DNA of 64,000 nt from JASGDC01 sp047608145 (GTDB lineage Bacteria; Actinomycetota; Actinomycetes; Actinomycetales; Micrococcaceae), in the NCBI GenBank assembly GCA_047608145.1, contig JASGDC010000015.1, forward strand, positions 65,258 through 129,257, read 5' to 3'. The notes beneath the pieces were generated by a model, which was given only the letters and a program-made list of their open reading frames with translations, was not told the DNA's origin and searched no databases. This document shows, piece after piece, positions 25,457 to 36,157 of the stretch (position 1 is its first letter; each line of letters opens with the position of its first letter). The position numbers were made by a program, and so were the translations under genes.

Positions 25457-27703
25457 CTACTTTTCCAAACTAACTGCAAAGTCTAAAACAGCACTGCCTT
25501 CTTTATCACTTCTCATAATTTTAGCCTTCAACTCTTCTAAAACTTCTAAAGTATTCTGATGTGGATGCCCATACTTATTCCCCTTCCCACAGCTAATCAA
25601 GGCAACCTGTGGTTTAACTTTTCTAAATAATGCTGGATCTGATGTCTTCGAACCATGATGTCCCACTTTCAATACATCATGGTGTCTCACTTTGTTGTAA
25701 ATTTTTTGGTGAACTTCTTTCTCACTATCCCCTAAAAACAATGCAGTGTAATCCGAATCTTTTGTGTAAATTCTAGTGCTTAATACTATGGAAGTATTAT
25801 TGAGCTCATCATCAATTGGTTTCTTATCCGGCCATAAAACTTGCCATTGCACATTTTGAGTCTCACCACTCATACCTTTTTGCACATGCTTTATTGGAAT
25901 ATTTTGTGTATCTAAATTCTTAGTTATTTCAGCTTCAATTTTGTCTTCTAAACCATTCTTGGGCAAGAATACTTCATGAACTTTCGTCGTTGCTAACACT
26001 GTTTCATAACCTTCAAAATGATCCTCATGCAGATGCGTAATGACTAGCAAATCAACCTCTTTAACTTTGAATTGCCTTAGACACTTCCGAATATTGTCAT
26101 CAGGGCCAGCATCAATCATCATCACATGATTATCATAACTTGCAATAAGGTAACCATCGCCTTGTCCCACATCGCATTGCACAATATCACCTGGCTCTAG
26201 AGTTCTGATATTGAACAAGTATTTATCAATAGTTAACTGAGTAGTGAACCAAGTGAAAAGGCTTAAAACAATGATGGTCTTGCGCAGTGGAATAGTATGT
26301 TTTATCAGAAAATAAGTAAGCAAATAAACTCCTAGCACCAAAAACAAACCATAATATCCTTGTGGAAAAATTAGCTTTGTAAGTGGTAATTTCTGCGGTA
26401 GTTGAGCCACCCAAATGATGTAGTTAGTTAAGACATCAGATATTGGCAAAATACCTAGCTTTAGAAATGGAAAGATAAAAAGCACATAAGCCAGCAAACT
26501 AACAATAGTTACCGTTGGTAAAACTAGAATATTTGCCAGCACTGAATAAAATGGAATGCCCTCTTGTAATAAGACTGTAATAGGCAAACACCAAAGTTGA
26601 GTAACTACTGGGATAGCTAAAACTGTGGCGAATTTCTTACCCAGATGTTTTTGAAACAATTCAATACAAGGTGGCCCAGAAATCACAATAGCCATGCTCG
26701 CAGCTACTGATAATAAGAAACCATAGTTCAAACTCATCCATGGATCTATGACAAGGATTAATAAGATAGTGCAAGCAATTGTATGTTGAAAATTAACTTT
26801 CTTATCAAAAATAGTCCAAAGCAATGCCAAGCCAGCCATTAACCCAGCACACATAGCACTTGCTTCAAAACGAACTAAAATCAGAAATAGAGTTAATACG
26901 ACAAGCTGCACTGCGCGCCTAAAAGCAACTGGAAAACGATATAACTGGAACAACTTTGCACTAATTAACAGTACTAAAGCACAGTTGGCACCTGATACAG
27001 CCGTGATGTGAGTAATCCCAGCAGTTTTGAACTGTTCTTTCAACTCTTTACTATGTTCTGAAGTATCGCCATAAAGAAAACCTGGTAGCAGTAATTTCGT
27101 CGTTTCGTTTCCAGTACTGATTACTTCTACAAAATTATGTCTACCCTTTTGAATGTTCTTTAACCACTCAGGAGTATCGGCAACTATCTGTGGTTTACTT
27201 TTCAGTTTTATAAAATAAGCATTACCTTCTTTGGCTTTAGTTAGCTGAACTTCAGCTAACAAAGTTTGATGGTAGAAATATGTGTCAGAGTTATTTTTAT
27301 TTACAGTTAGAAAAGCCTCAATATTCTTTATTTCATTGTTAATTGCCTTAATCTTTGTCTTAACAAATTGTTCTTTGTTGACTTTAATATCACCTAAAAG
27401 TTTAAGTTCCACATTAACTTCGACTTTAGGTAATTCAGTTATAGTTCTACGTTCAAAAGTTCCAATGCTATGAGTGATAACTAAACACAATATGGCGCAA
27501 ACAAAAGCAATTATTGCTAATAAGCTCTGCAGTTTTGGTCTCTTGCAAACATACAAATAAATCAATAGGATAATAGCAATCAGTACATGTAAAAAGAAAC
27601 TAATCTGCAGTGCAAATAACCCAAGCTGTAATGACGCGAAAGTAATAACTAAGGCATAGCAAGCACAGCTAAGTAGTAAGTTTTGTTGCTTAAAAAGTGA
27701 CAA
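25457..27703 (-). CDS. comEC: ComEC/Rec2 DNA-uptake channel protein
   Basis: This 748-residue protein has the three ComEC parts. The first is an N-terminal membrane region with a soluble DUF4131-like domain. The second is the central Competence domain with the motif HITAVSGANCALVLLI and about seven helices. The third is a C-terminal metallo-beta-lactamase domain with LVITHLHEDHFEGYE and VLKVGHHGSKTSD. ComEC carries single-stranded DNA across the membrane and its lactamase domain may degrade the other strand. The start overlaps the end of comEA by 14 nt. Both genes look intact, so the organism may be naturally competent. Confidence 0.95.
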   Translation of the reverse strand: MSLFKQQNLLLSCACYALVITFASLQLGLFALQISFFLHVLIAIILLIYLYVCKRPKLQSLLAIIAFVCAILCLVITHSIGTFERRTITELPKVEVNVELKLLGDIKVNKEQFVKTKIKAINNEIKNIEAFLTVNKNNSDTYFYHQTLLAEVQLTKAKEGNAYFIKLKSKPQIVADTPEWLKNIQKGRHNFVEVISTGNETTKLLLPGFLYGDTSEHSKELKEQFKTAGITHITAVSGANCALVLLISAKLFQLYRFPVAFRRAVQLVVLTLFLILVRFEASAMCAGLMAGLALLWTIFDKKVNFQHTIACTILLILVIDPWMSLNYGFLLSVAASMAIVISGPPCIELFQKHLGKKFATVLAIPVVTQLWCLPITVLLQEGIPFYSVLANILVLPTVTIVSLLAYVLFIFPFLKLGILPISDVLTNYIIWVAQLPQKLPLTKLIFPQGYYGLFLVLGVYLLTYFLIKHTIPLRKTIIVLSLFTWFTTQLTIDKYLFNIRTLEPGDIVQCDVGQGDGYLIASYDNHVMMIDAGPDDNIRKCLRQFKVKEVDLLVITHLHEDHFEGYETVLATTKVHEVFLPKNGLEDKIEAEITKNLDTQNIPIKHVQKGMSGETQNVQWQVLWPDKKPIDDELNNTSIVLSTRIYTKDSDYTALFLGDSEKEVHQKIYNKVRHHDVLKVGHHGSKTSDPALFRKVKPQVALISCGKGNKYGHPHQNTLEVLEELKAKIMRSDKEGSAVLDFAVSLEK

Positions 27704-28316
27704 GGTCTTTCAAGCTTTCCAGTATCTTTGGCCCAATACCAGGAATTGCATCTAAGTCTTCCAGAGACTTTATTGGTTTCTCTTTACGATGTGCGATAAT
27801 CTTTTCTGCCATTGCTGGGCCAATTTTCGGCAATTCTTCAAGTTCTGCAGCACTAGCCTTGTTTATATTTAGCTTCTTACCACCACCATAACTTCCTGAA
27901 GTAGCTTCACCACCAGGTTCAGTGGCTTGTTCTCCTACTTTAGGGATTACAATCTGTTGACCATCTTCTACTTTCTTTGCAAGATTGACAGCGTTTTGAT
28001 CCGCTTCAGGTAAAAAGCCTTCAGCTTTTTCTACCACTGAAATTACGGTGCTTTCGCTCTCAAACTTATACACACCAGGTTTCTTAACTGCCCCTACGAT
28101 ATGCACAGTTACTTCACTAGCATTGTGAAAAGCACTCTTACTAATTTGCGGATTAGCTGCACTAACTTCTTTATTTTTTGGCAGCACAAACTGCAAAATC
28201 ACGAAAACTATTGCTGATAAAACCAACAACATCAAAGCTGCAGAAACATAGATTTTCCAACGTCCAGAAACTGCACGATGAGCTTCGTCAAAAGCTTTTT
28301 CAATATCAAAATTCAT
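27690..28316 (-). CDS. comEA: ComEA DNA-binding competence protein
   Basis: This 208-residue protein has one N-terminal membrane anchor at about 20-45 (IYVSAALMLLVLSAIVFVIL), a SLBB domain at about 70-125 (VTVHIVGAVKKPGVYKF), a Gly-rich linker and a C-terminal double helix-hairpin-helix at 145-208 (LNINKASAAELEELPKIG, AIPGIGPKILESL). ComEA binds incoming double-stranded DNA outside the membrane and passes it to ComEC. It is coupled to comEC by overlap. In Actinobacteria leuS normally lies just upstream; here 16 kb of accessory DNA intervenes. Confidence 0.95.
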   Translation of the reverse strand: MNFDIEKAFDEAHRAVSGRWKIYVSAALMLLVLSAIVFVILQFVLPKNKEVSAANPQISKSAFHNASEVTVHIVGAVKKPGVYKFESESTVISVVEKAEGFLPEADQNAVNLAKKVEDGQQIVIPKVGEQATEPGGEATSGSYGGGKKLNINKASAAELEELPKIGPAMAEKIIAHRKEKPIKSLEDLDAIPGIGPKILESLKDLVTF

Positions 28317-28456
28317 GCTCTAACTATGCAAGAAATCAGCTACTTCAAGTTAGACAATAAGGAAAAATGTTAATAAGTTGTGCAGAAGAATAAGTGGAGG
28401 ACTTCTTTACATTAGTAAATTAAGTCACTCATATCCAAAGTACTGACAAACTTATT

Positions 28457-30757
28457 TTAGAAAATCAAAGGTTTCCATTTATCTTGATTTTCATTGTCAT
28501 AATCAGAATTTTCTTGAATTTCAAAGCTGTCGCCTTGAACTTTAATAAGACCACCGAAAAGATTCAGCTCTGAATTGTCTGCTATATACCTCTGTAATGC
28601 GTCAGATTTTGCTTTAGCATGCTTATTCTCAGCTGTGGAACCAGATTTAGTATCAAAAATACCAACATGTCCATCGAGGAATCTCACAATATAATCTGGA
28701 TAGAAAGTAGCAGGTGCTTCTATACCTGTTTCTTCATCTTTTTTCACATAGTATATACCGAAATATTGCTCCATTTTCTCACCATTTTTATACCACCAGT
28801 CCACTTTGTCACTAGCATCTAAATATTCTTCAAACTTTGATTCTGTAGCCCAGACTCTATTAGATGGGATAAAACGTTGCTGCATAACATATTTTTCTGT
28901 CGTAACTTCTTGGTATTCATCGGGAAAAAATTCAATGGAAGGAATGCTGAATGTGGTCTCATTGATTTCTCTTTTTTCTCTAATATCTTTGTATCTGCTC
29001 TCATTAAAATCATCCTTTGCACGGTCAACTACGTACTTTAAGACCCTTTGATTTTGCTCAGAACAAACGATTAATCTTTGAAGTTCACTACTTCTTGCGT
29101 CATCAAACCCTGCTTTTGAGAACCAGCTATATAAAGCAGTTTTCATTATGCTAAATGAACGAACAAAACCATAGGGTGCAATCCAACTCTTTAGAACATA
29201 ATTATCAAAAAGACTCTTGACCATTATTGGATCTTCACTAATTTCAATAGTTTTTATATTCTGCTGGTCAATATCGTCAAGGTTCTCAATAGTGCTATCA
29301 GAAATAATTGGACTAGTTAAGGAATCAGCGTCAATTTCAATACCTTTAGCTTTTAATTTCTCTAAAACAATTTCTACAGTATCGTCATTCTTGACTTCGA
29401 AATGGTTATCTAGTTCATCATTTAATATAGTTTTAAACCTTGATTCCAAGGCATGATAGTCTGTACGACTTAAGTAAATACTTGGAAGCATCACATTCTC
29501 GATATTTGGCTTAATTACAGTATTCTGATTTTTAATAAAGCCAGCTCCATCACTGTCCGTGTCACTGTTGTCAATCATAATATGCCCGATGTTTGTATAA
29601 ACAAAGGCACGGTTCAATTCTGGATTATTATAATGATAAGCTTCTGGCATTCGCAGAATACGTCCAACAGTCTGTATTTTAAAAGTTTCTGATTTGATAT
29701 CGCTGAGCATGACAAGTATCTGTGCTCTAGGGCAGTCCCAACCAAGTGCAATTGCTTGCTTGAAAATCAGAACCTCAACAGTTGAATTATTGTCCTCAAT
29801 ATTTTCTTTATTACGCTTATCCTCAGAAAGCCAAACAGCCAGCTTACGGTTTTCATAAGTTATATCTTGCTTATATAGGAACTCTTCAACCTGTTGCTGG
29901 ACTGAGATATCTAACTCGCTAGATTTCTCACGTTCACCAGGTAATTGAATCAATACAAGTGGTTTGATATCCGAGCCAACAGCCTCATACTTATTCTCCA
30001 GCTCAACACGTTTAGATAGAGCAGCTTGAACAATCGCATCAATTTTTGTTAAATCATCTTTAACATAGTCGCCAATGTCCTTATTAATAACTGTTTCTTC
30101 TTTAATAAGGCCACTGGCTATTACATCGCCAAATGGAACTTTAACAAAGTCAGCTTTCTTATCCTTAACATCTTCAATAGAAGAGCTAAGAACTGGTGTT
30201 GCTGATACTTCAAGCACGAGCTTAGGTCTAATAACCTGCTCAACGAATTGTTGTGAATTTTGACCAAGATACTTGTTATGTGCCTCATCAACTATAAGAA
30301 TGACTTCAGTTCCACTTTCACGAGTTTTGTCCAAAACGTTAATAACATTCTGACCACTTTCGTCATCTCTAACAGCACGGTTTTTCCATTTACCTTCTTT
30401 AGTTTTGTTATAGACTTTCTCCCAATTTGTAAACAACACTGCATTGGAAGGCAATGCATCGCCTGTGAGTTCACCAATATCAATAAAATTGAAAGGGCTA
30501 TCACTAAGGTAGGAACTCAACTTTTCATAAGACTGCTGATGCAATGCATTTGGCGCAGCCCAGACATATACATAATTACCAGGCAATTCTTCCTCAGCAA
30601 GCCTCTTCAAAAGTTCTGCAGCCATAATTGTTTTCCCTGAACCAGTCGGGGACTTGAAAACAATTTGTTTATGATTATGCTTTGTCCTTAACAATTCCCT
30701 GAAACTATCAACTAGTTTCTGGACCGCTTCTTCTTGATAATTGACTAATTCAAACAT
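28457..30757 (-). CDS. res: Type III restriction endonuclease subunit
   Basis: This 766-residue Res subunit has Walker A SPTGSGKTIM near 36-45, the DEAH box ILIVDEAHNKYLG near 155, SATPVLSSS motif III, and motif VI region QTVGRILRMPE. The C-terminal PD-(D/E)XK nuclease is at about 700-730 (PDYIVRFLDG, then IFDTKSG). It cleaves DNA at a fixed distance from unmodified Mod sites after ATP-dependent movement. It lies 61 nt downstream of mod and depends on the Mod subunit for recognition. Since mod is frameshifted in this sequence, the complex is predicted off as read. Confidence 0.93.
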   Translation of the reverse strand: MFELVNYQEEAVQKLVDSFRELLRTKHNHKQIVFKSPTGSGKTIMAAELLKRLAEEELPGNYVYVWAAPNALHQQSYEKLSSYLSDSPFNFIDIGELTGDALPSNAVLFTNWEKVYNKTKEGKWKNRAVRDDESGQNVINVLDKTRESGTEVILIVDEAHNKYLGQNSQQFVEQVIRPKLVLEVSATPVLSSSIEDVKDKKADFVKVPFGDVIASGLIKEETVINKDIGDYVKDDLTKIDAIVQAALSKRVELENKYEAVGSDIKPLVLIQLPGEREKSSELDISVQQQVEEFLYKQDITYENRKLAVWLSEDKRNKENIEDNNSTVEVLIFKQAIALGWDCPRAQILVMLSDIKSETFKIQTVGRILRMPEAYHYNNPELNRAFVYTNIGHIMIDNSDTDSDGAGFIKNQNTVIKPNIENVMLPSIYLSRTDYHALESRFKTILNDELDNHFEVKNDDTVEIVLEKLKAKGIEIDADSLTSPIISDSTIENLDDIDQQNIKTIEISEDPIMVKSLFDNYVLKSWIAPYGFVRSFSIMKTALYSWFSKAGFDDARSSELQRLIVCSEQNQRVLKYVVDRAKDDFNESRYKDIREKREINETTFSIPSIEFFPDEYQEVTTEKYVMQQRFIPSNRVWATESKFEEYLDASDKVDWWYKNGEKMEQYFGIYYVKKDEETGIEAPATFYPDYIVRFLDGHVGIFDTKSGSTAENKHAKAKSDALQRYIADNSELNLFGGLIKVQGDSFEIQENSDYDNENQDKWKPLIF

Positions 30758-30818
30758 AAGTTTCCTTTGTAATTCTTTTCTTATTTCTTTATTTTCGGAC
30801 CTCTAACTTCACAATCAC

Positions 30819-32631
30819 TTATTTATTATTGAGTGAAGTAGTTACAGTCAACCTACGATAAACCTCAAGAATACTTACTGGTATAGGGCATACCTCAATA
30901 TCTAAATCAGTTTGAGGCCAATCATCACGAGGTACATAATTGTTATAACTAAATACATAGAGATGCACGTATGTAGCAAGATTTGCTTCCTCTATAGCTT
31001 TTATACAGTCTGCAGCTGAGTCATCATTAAAGATAATTGCAGTTACAGCCTCTAGACCTTTAAATACTTTGTAATTTTCACCTTCAAGACATAATTCATA
31101 GCTATCTTCACGGACTCTAACCAAGTCAGTTGAGCGTTGAGTTAATGGTCTCAGGATGGCGTCCGTATTGGCTGTTTTATCAAGGAATTCTGTTTTCAAG
31201 TATCGTAAATTTGCTGGAATGCCTTTAGTTTTTCCATATCCATTGATGACATTTTTTATACGTTCGTACGTAATATTTTCTGCTATATTGTTTTCGTTAT
31301 TTGTACATAGAATGAATTGGCGGTTTCCCCCGTCCTCTTCATTTTGTTGCAAGACTGCATGACCAGTTGTACCAGAACCTGCAAAGAAGTCCAATACTGT
31401 GGCTTTGTTGCTTTCATACTGATTGAGTATTTCTTGGATATAAGCTACTGGTTTTTTCCCATTTTTAAAATTAACACCGCCTTCTTTAGCGATACCAGTC
31501 CAACTAAAATCGGACCATAGAGTCCCTCTTTTTTCTTGTTTAACTAAACTTTTCTTATTCTTTTCAACGATTGCAGATAACCATGCGAATAAATCACCAT
31601 TCAGGAAATATTTAGTAGTTAAAATTCCTTTATCTTTTCCGCTTCGAGGAAGGTATTCTATCGAAAAGAATTCCTTACTATTAGTAGCTAGATTGACCTT
31701 GTCACGTATGGAAGTTTGAGCGTTAGTCAACCTAAATATTTTCTTATAATACTTAAGATATATTTCTGTCTCACTCAAATTTGATTCTTTTGCAAGCTCT
31801 TTTACGCTTCTGACTTGATAGTCATGGTGCTGATAAATTTTTATGTCATTACCACTGCCATCTTTGATAGTTTTGAAATATTCTTTTCTACCTTCATCAA
31901 GTAGCACTTTAGAATATTCAAATTGTTTTCCTTCTTGTTTTTTTTTCTGCGATTATTTCCATTAAGTTTGTCTGAACGTAGGTAGTTTGGAATTTCAATT
32001 TCTTTTTATTCCTTGCGTAAAATAAAAGGTATTCCACGTTTTTCTTCAGCTTCTTATCTTCACCACCACCACTAGCACCAGAACTATCTTTCGTCTTTAC
32101 ACTAATGCAATTAATAAAGTTCTTTTCTCCGAAGATAGAATCACAAAGTAACCTCAAATGAGCTAGCTCATTATCATCTATAGATAATAGAATTATCCCT
32201 GTATCTGCAAGTAAAGTCTTTGCTAAAAACAACCGTTTGCTCATAAACGAAAGCCATTTACTATGGCGATACCCATCCTCTTGGTCAACATAGCTATCGT
32301 TATAAATGAAGTCCTTATTTCCAGTATTATAAGGAGGATCGATGTAAATTACATCAATTTTTCCAGCATGCGTATAATTCAAAGCTGATAACGAGTGGTA
32401 ATTATCGCCCTCAATAATAATATTTGTAGGCTTACCATCAGCTTTGGTAACGGCTTTATCTGTAATCTCTTCTAAGACGGGGATTTTCTCTTCACAAGCA
32501 GTAGCCACTTCTTCGGGTTTATCTTCCCAAACAAGTCCAAACTTCTTCTGTCGTTTTAGGGACTTAACTAGGTCTATCAATTCATCTTTAGAATAATCAT
32601 TCAGGGTCTTATACTCTTTGTTTTCAGGCAT
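30819..32631 (-). pseudogene. mod: Type III DNA methyltransferase subunit, frameshifted at an A9 tract (possible phase-variable OFF state)
   Basis: The gene starts at an ATG at 32631 with AGGAGG (reverse of 32641-32646). Its first frame has the catalytic DPPYNTGNKDF at 98-108 and stops after AEKKTRRKTI. At 31938-31946 the coding strand has nine A. With eight, the frame reads AEKKQEGKQFEYSKVLLDEG and continues to 30819 through the SAM motif VLDFFAGSGTTGHAVLQ. The joined protein of about 603 residues is normal for a beta-class type III Mod. Both halves are otherwise intact, so this is either a slipped-strand switch in its off state or a sequencing error rather than old decay. Confidence 0.85.
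31938..31946 (-). repeat. A9 homopolymer inside mod
   Basis: Nine T on the + strand (nine A in the coding sense), exactly at the frame break of mod. Eight restores the full-length frame. Confidence 0.85.
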
Positions 32632-33169
32632 AAGAAAAGACCTCCTTAGATGTTAAAAAGAGGTCTGCGGTGTGTTGATTGACAACACTAAATAAGGCTA
32701 CATAATTATTCTGTGAGCTGTGAGCTGTGAGCTGTGAGCTGTGAGCTGTGAGCTGTGAGCTGTGAGCTGTGAGCTGTGAGCTGTGAGCTGTTGCTTATCC
32801 ATAATCAACTTTCAATTATTTTCATATATTTGTTACAAAACTTTTGTTTATAATCACTAATTTTAACAGTATTAACTGATTAAATCAGTATAGATAAATC
32901 TTTTACCAACGACCTTATAAGTACATTAAAGTTTTCTATGATATTAAGTAAGTATTCTACTTTGTTAACGTATACTTATACGTTTGTGACTAAAAGAGTG
33001 TCAGAATCTTGAAGTTCTGTTTAAACAACACCTTCTATACATTCAACGATAACGGCTGTTTATAACTTATAGTGACACTATTTTGCTTTTGTTTTACTCA
33101 GTAAGACTTATCAAAAGTTACCAAGCAAAACAAAAAGTAGTCTATTGAACTCTAGTTGTATTACTACAA
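32632..33169. other. Intergenic region between mod and gntP
   Basis: These 538 bp hold the mod ribosome binding site, the heptanucleotide repeat tract and about 350 bp of AT-rich DNA with no convincing gene. The reverse-strand sequence just after the repeats, AATAATTATG, could hold a -10 element for mod. The part next to gntP has loosely complementary T-rich and A-rich tracts (33080-33145). Confidence 0.5.
32711..32791. repeat. Heptanucleotide tandem repeat, 11 full units plus 4 nt
   Basis: CTGTGAG is repeated without interruption through 81 bp. The tract begins 80 bp upstream of the mod start. Its period is not a multiple of three and no ORF crosses it, so any effect would be on transcription rather than frame. 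Confidence 0.95.
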
Positions 33170-34522
33170 CTAAACCACCAAGCTCAAAGCCAACGTACCC
33201 AGCAACCCAACTACCGAAATAATGGTTTCGAGCATCGACCAAGTCAGAATAGTTTCCTTGATGGAAAGCCCAAAGTATTCCTTGAACATCCAGAACCCAG
33301 CATCGTTCACATGGCTAAAGAACAAACTACCTGCTCCAGTGGCAATCACCATTAAGGCTGGATCTGTTCCAGTTGCTGACATCAAAGGTAATACCAGACC
33401 TGCTGCAGTTAACGCTGCAACAGTTGCAGAGCCAAGTGCCAGACGTAGAATCACTGCAATTAACCAAGCTAAGATAATTGGTGACATGTGACTACCTTTA
33501 AATAGTTGAGCTACGTAATCCCCTACGCCACCGTCAACTAAGATTTCTTTGAAGGCGCCGCCACCACCGATGATTAACAGCATCATGGCAATCTGACGAA
33601 CTGCTTGCTCACAAGATTCCATCAGCTCCATCATTGGAATCTTGCGCGCAATGCCCATTGTGTAGACCGCAAATAGTAGCGAAATTAACATCGCCACTCC
33701 TGGTGCCCCAATGAACTGCATCACGCTATCGAATCCTTTGGGATCTTTTGGAGTTTCACCACCATTTACCACCAAGTCATAAATTGTAGTTAATGCCATC
33801 AAGATAACTGGAAGCAATGAAGTTAAGGTGCTAATAGCAAAGCTAGGAGTTTCATCTAACTTGAATTCCTTAGCTTTGCCCAAAGTCTTTAAATTACCAG
33901 AATTCTTAAATGCTGAAGGCACAATCCGCTGTGCAAATTTGGTATAAACAGGTCCGGCAATAATCACTGTCGGAATTGCAATGATTAGACCATAAAGCAA
34001 CACCATTCCAATATTTGCATTGTATGCACCTGAGATAGCTGTAGGTGCTGGGTGCGGTGGCAAGAAACCATGAGTTACTGACAGCGCAGCTACCATTGGG
34101 ATACCTAAATACATCATCGGTAGTTTAAGCTCAGAAGCAATAGCGAAGATAATTGGAATTAGCAACACTAACCCAACCTCAAAAAATAGTGCCATACCAA
34201 TGATGAAAGACGCTAACACTACTGCAATTTGGATACGTTTACGCCCAAATTTATCAATTAAAGTTTTAGAAATTCGATAAGCACCACCAGCATCGGCAAC
34301 CAATTTACCCAGCATTGCGCCAAGGCCAAAGACTAAAGCTAAATGACCTAATTGGGAACCAATACCCTTTTCTATGGAATCTGGAATTTTACTTAACGGC
34401 ATTCCTAACATGATGCCGACTAGGATTGATACTACTACTAAAGAGACAAAAGTATTGAGTTTTACTTTAGTAATCAAAAGGAGCAGAATACCTACTCCGA
34501 TTGCCACGATTATTAAATCCAC
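33170..34522 (-). CDS. gntP: Gluconate:H+ symporter, GntP family
   Basis: This 450-residue membrane protein has about 12-14 helices and the GntP family blocks LVFGLGAMLGKLVADAGGAY, FEVGLVLLIPIIFAIA, HGFLPPHPAPTAISGAY and LFFSHVNDAGFWMFKEYFGL. It imports gluconate or related sugar acids. The GTG start directly abuts the gntK stop and AGGAAGG precedes it, so the two form an operon gntK-gntP. No GntR-type regulator is encoded in the window. Confidence 0.93.
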   Translation of the reverse strand: MDLIIVAIGVGILLLLITKVKLNTFVSLVVVSILVGIMLGMPLSKIPDSIEKGIGSQLGHLALVFGLGAMLGKLVADAGGAYRISKTLIDKFGRKRIQIAVVLASFIIGMALFFEVGLVLLIPIIFAIASELKLPMMYLGIPMVAALSVTHGFLPPHPAPTAISGAYNANIGMVLLYGLIIAIPTVIIAGPVYTKFAQRIVPSAFKNSGNLKTLGKAKEFKLDETPSFAISTLTSLLPVILMALTTIYDLVVNGGETPKDPKGFDSVMQFIGAPGVAMLISLLFAVYTMGIARKIPMMELMESCEQAVRQIAMMLLIIGGGGAFKEILVDGGVGDYVAQLFKGSHMSPIILAWLIAVILRLALGSATVAALTAAGLVLPLMSATGTDPALMVIATGAGSLFFSHVNDAGFWMFKEYFGLSIKETILTWSMLETIISVVGLLGTLALSLVV

Positions 34523-36037
34523 TTATTTTCCTTCCTGGTTTTGACGCTGATAATCAGCAATCACGGAATACTCGTCTTTAAGCACTCCATCCAAATTTGT
34601 GTAAATCTTAAATAGTTTTTGATACTTCGCTACATTCTCAGGATTAGGTTTATAGCTATCAGTAACGCCGAGCATTTTGTGTACTTCATCCAGATCATCA
34701 ATCATGTTTAACGACTTCATCGCGATAACTGCCGCGCCAAGGCAAGAGCTTTCAAAGCTTTCTGGAATATTGATGTCTTTATCAAAAATGTCAGCAAGCA
34801 TTTGCTTCCATAGTTCCGAACGAGCAAAGCCACCTGTTGCTTGGATAGTTTTAACTTCTCCAGTAGTTTCTTCCAAAGCTTTAACCACGTTGTTTAAGTT
34901 AAAATTGATGCCTTCCAAAGCTGCTCGTGCCAAATGGTTACGGTTATGAGTGCGAGTCATGCCAAAGAAAGTGCCCCGAGCATCGGCATCCCAAAGTGGT
35001 GCTCGTTCCCCGCCAAGATATGGTAAGAATAATAGCCCTTCGGCGCCCGCTGGAATTTCAGTGATAATTTTATTGAGCTCTTCAAAGCTAATTTCGTCAT
35101 TGAAAATCTGCTCTTTAACCCAGTTGAAAATAATGCCACCATTATTAACTGGGCCACCAACTAACCAACGACCTTCATCAAGCACATAGCAAAATAATCT
35201 ACCTTTGGGATCAGTAACTGGTTTATTTACAACAGTTCGTACCGCTCCACTAGTCCCAATTGTTAAAGCTAAAGTACCTTGTGAAACAGCATTAACACCA
35301 AGGTTAGACAAAGCTCCATCACTACCGCCCATTACAAAAGTAATACTCGCAGACAATCCAGTTTCTTCAACATATTGTGGTTTCAAACCTCGCATTTGAT
35401 AAGTTATTGGCACTGGTTCTGGAAGCTGTTCCGTAGCAATTCCAGCAGTTTCCAATGCTTGAGCATCCCAAGTTAAATCAAAAATATTGAATAATCCAGT
35501 AGTTGAAGCTATCGAATAATCAGTTTTTAGCTCACCAAATAATCGATACAAAATGTATTCTTTAATGCCAATAAAATACTTAGTTTTAGCAAATAACTTA
35601 GGTTTTTCATTACGCAACCAAATTAACTTCGATAAAGGTGCCATTGGATGAATCGGTGTCCCAGTTTTCTCATAAATTTGCTGTCCAATCTCAGTTTGTT
35701 TAAGCTCTGCACTATACTTTGCTGCTCTATTATCCGCCCATGTAATTGAACGAGTTAATGGTTGCATGTCATCATCAACCAAAATGAGGCTGTGCATTGC
35801 AGCAGATATGGAAACGCCTCTAATACTCTTAGCTTCAATCTCTGATTTATAAACCAACTTGTATAAAACCTCTATAACAGCTTCAAGAATCTCTTGTGGA
35901 TCTTGCTCGGCCATATCAACTTCATCTTCGTAAAGTGGATAACCTTCATTTGCTGTCTCTAGAATTTTGCCACTCTCATCAAATAGCACAGCTTTAGTGC
36001 TAGTAGTACCAATATCTAGCCCGATAATATGCTTCAT
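34523..36037 (-). CDS. gntK: Gluconokinase, FGGY family
   Basis: This 504-residue FGGY kinase has the N-terminal phosphate motif GLDIGTTSTKAVLFD at 5-19, the substrate block SAAMHSLILVD and TWADNRAAKYS, a GGSDGALSNLG motif and the C-terminal ATP-side block IQATGGFARSELWKQMLAD. The form matches gluconate kinases of the FGGY type rather than the small GntK type. It phosphorylates gluconate to 6-phosphogluconate. GGAGAA precedes the ATG. The permease gene follows with no gap. Confidence 0.9.
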   Translation of the reverse strand: MKHIIGLDIGTTSTKAVLFDESGKILETANEGYPLYEDEVDMAEQDPQEILEAVIEVLYKLVYKSEIEAKSIRGVSISAAMHSLILVDDDMQPLTRSITWADNRAAKYSAELKQTEIGQQIYEKTGTPIHPMAPLSKLIWLRNEKPKLFAKTKYFIGIKEYILYRLFGELKTDYSIASTTGLFNIFDLTWDAQALETAGIATEQLPEPVPITYQMRGLKPQYVEETGLSASITFVMGGSDGALSNLGVNAVSQGTLALTIGTSGAVRTVVNKPVTDPKGRLFCYVLDEGRWLVGGPVNNGGIIFNWVKEQIFNDEISFEELNKIITEIPAGAEGLLFLPYLGGERAPLWDADARGTFFGMTRTHNRNHLARAALEGINFNLNNVVKALEETTGEVKTIQATGGFARSELWKQMLADIFDKDINIPESFESSCLGAAVIAMKSLNMIDDLDEVHKMLGVTDSYKPNPENVAKYQKLFKIYTNLDGVLKDEYSVIADYQRQNQEGK

Positions 36038-36157
36038 TGCGTATTTCTCCGTATGTGTTTATTGAAATTTTCGTCTTTGAACTTTCAATGAAACTTTACC
36101 ATGGATACTATCTCTCGAATGATTAAGAAATATACTATTTTAGGCACACAATCATAT

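Noticed and set aside
32711..32791. CTGTGAG tract considered as a CRISPR or iteron origin
   Set aside because: There are no spacers, so it is not CRISPR; no replication gene, DnaA boxes or AT-rich unwinding block adjoin it. A simple-sequence repeat explains it.
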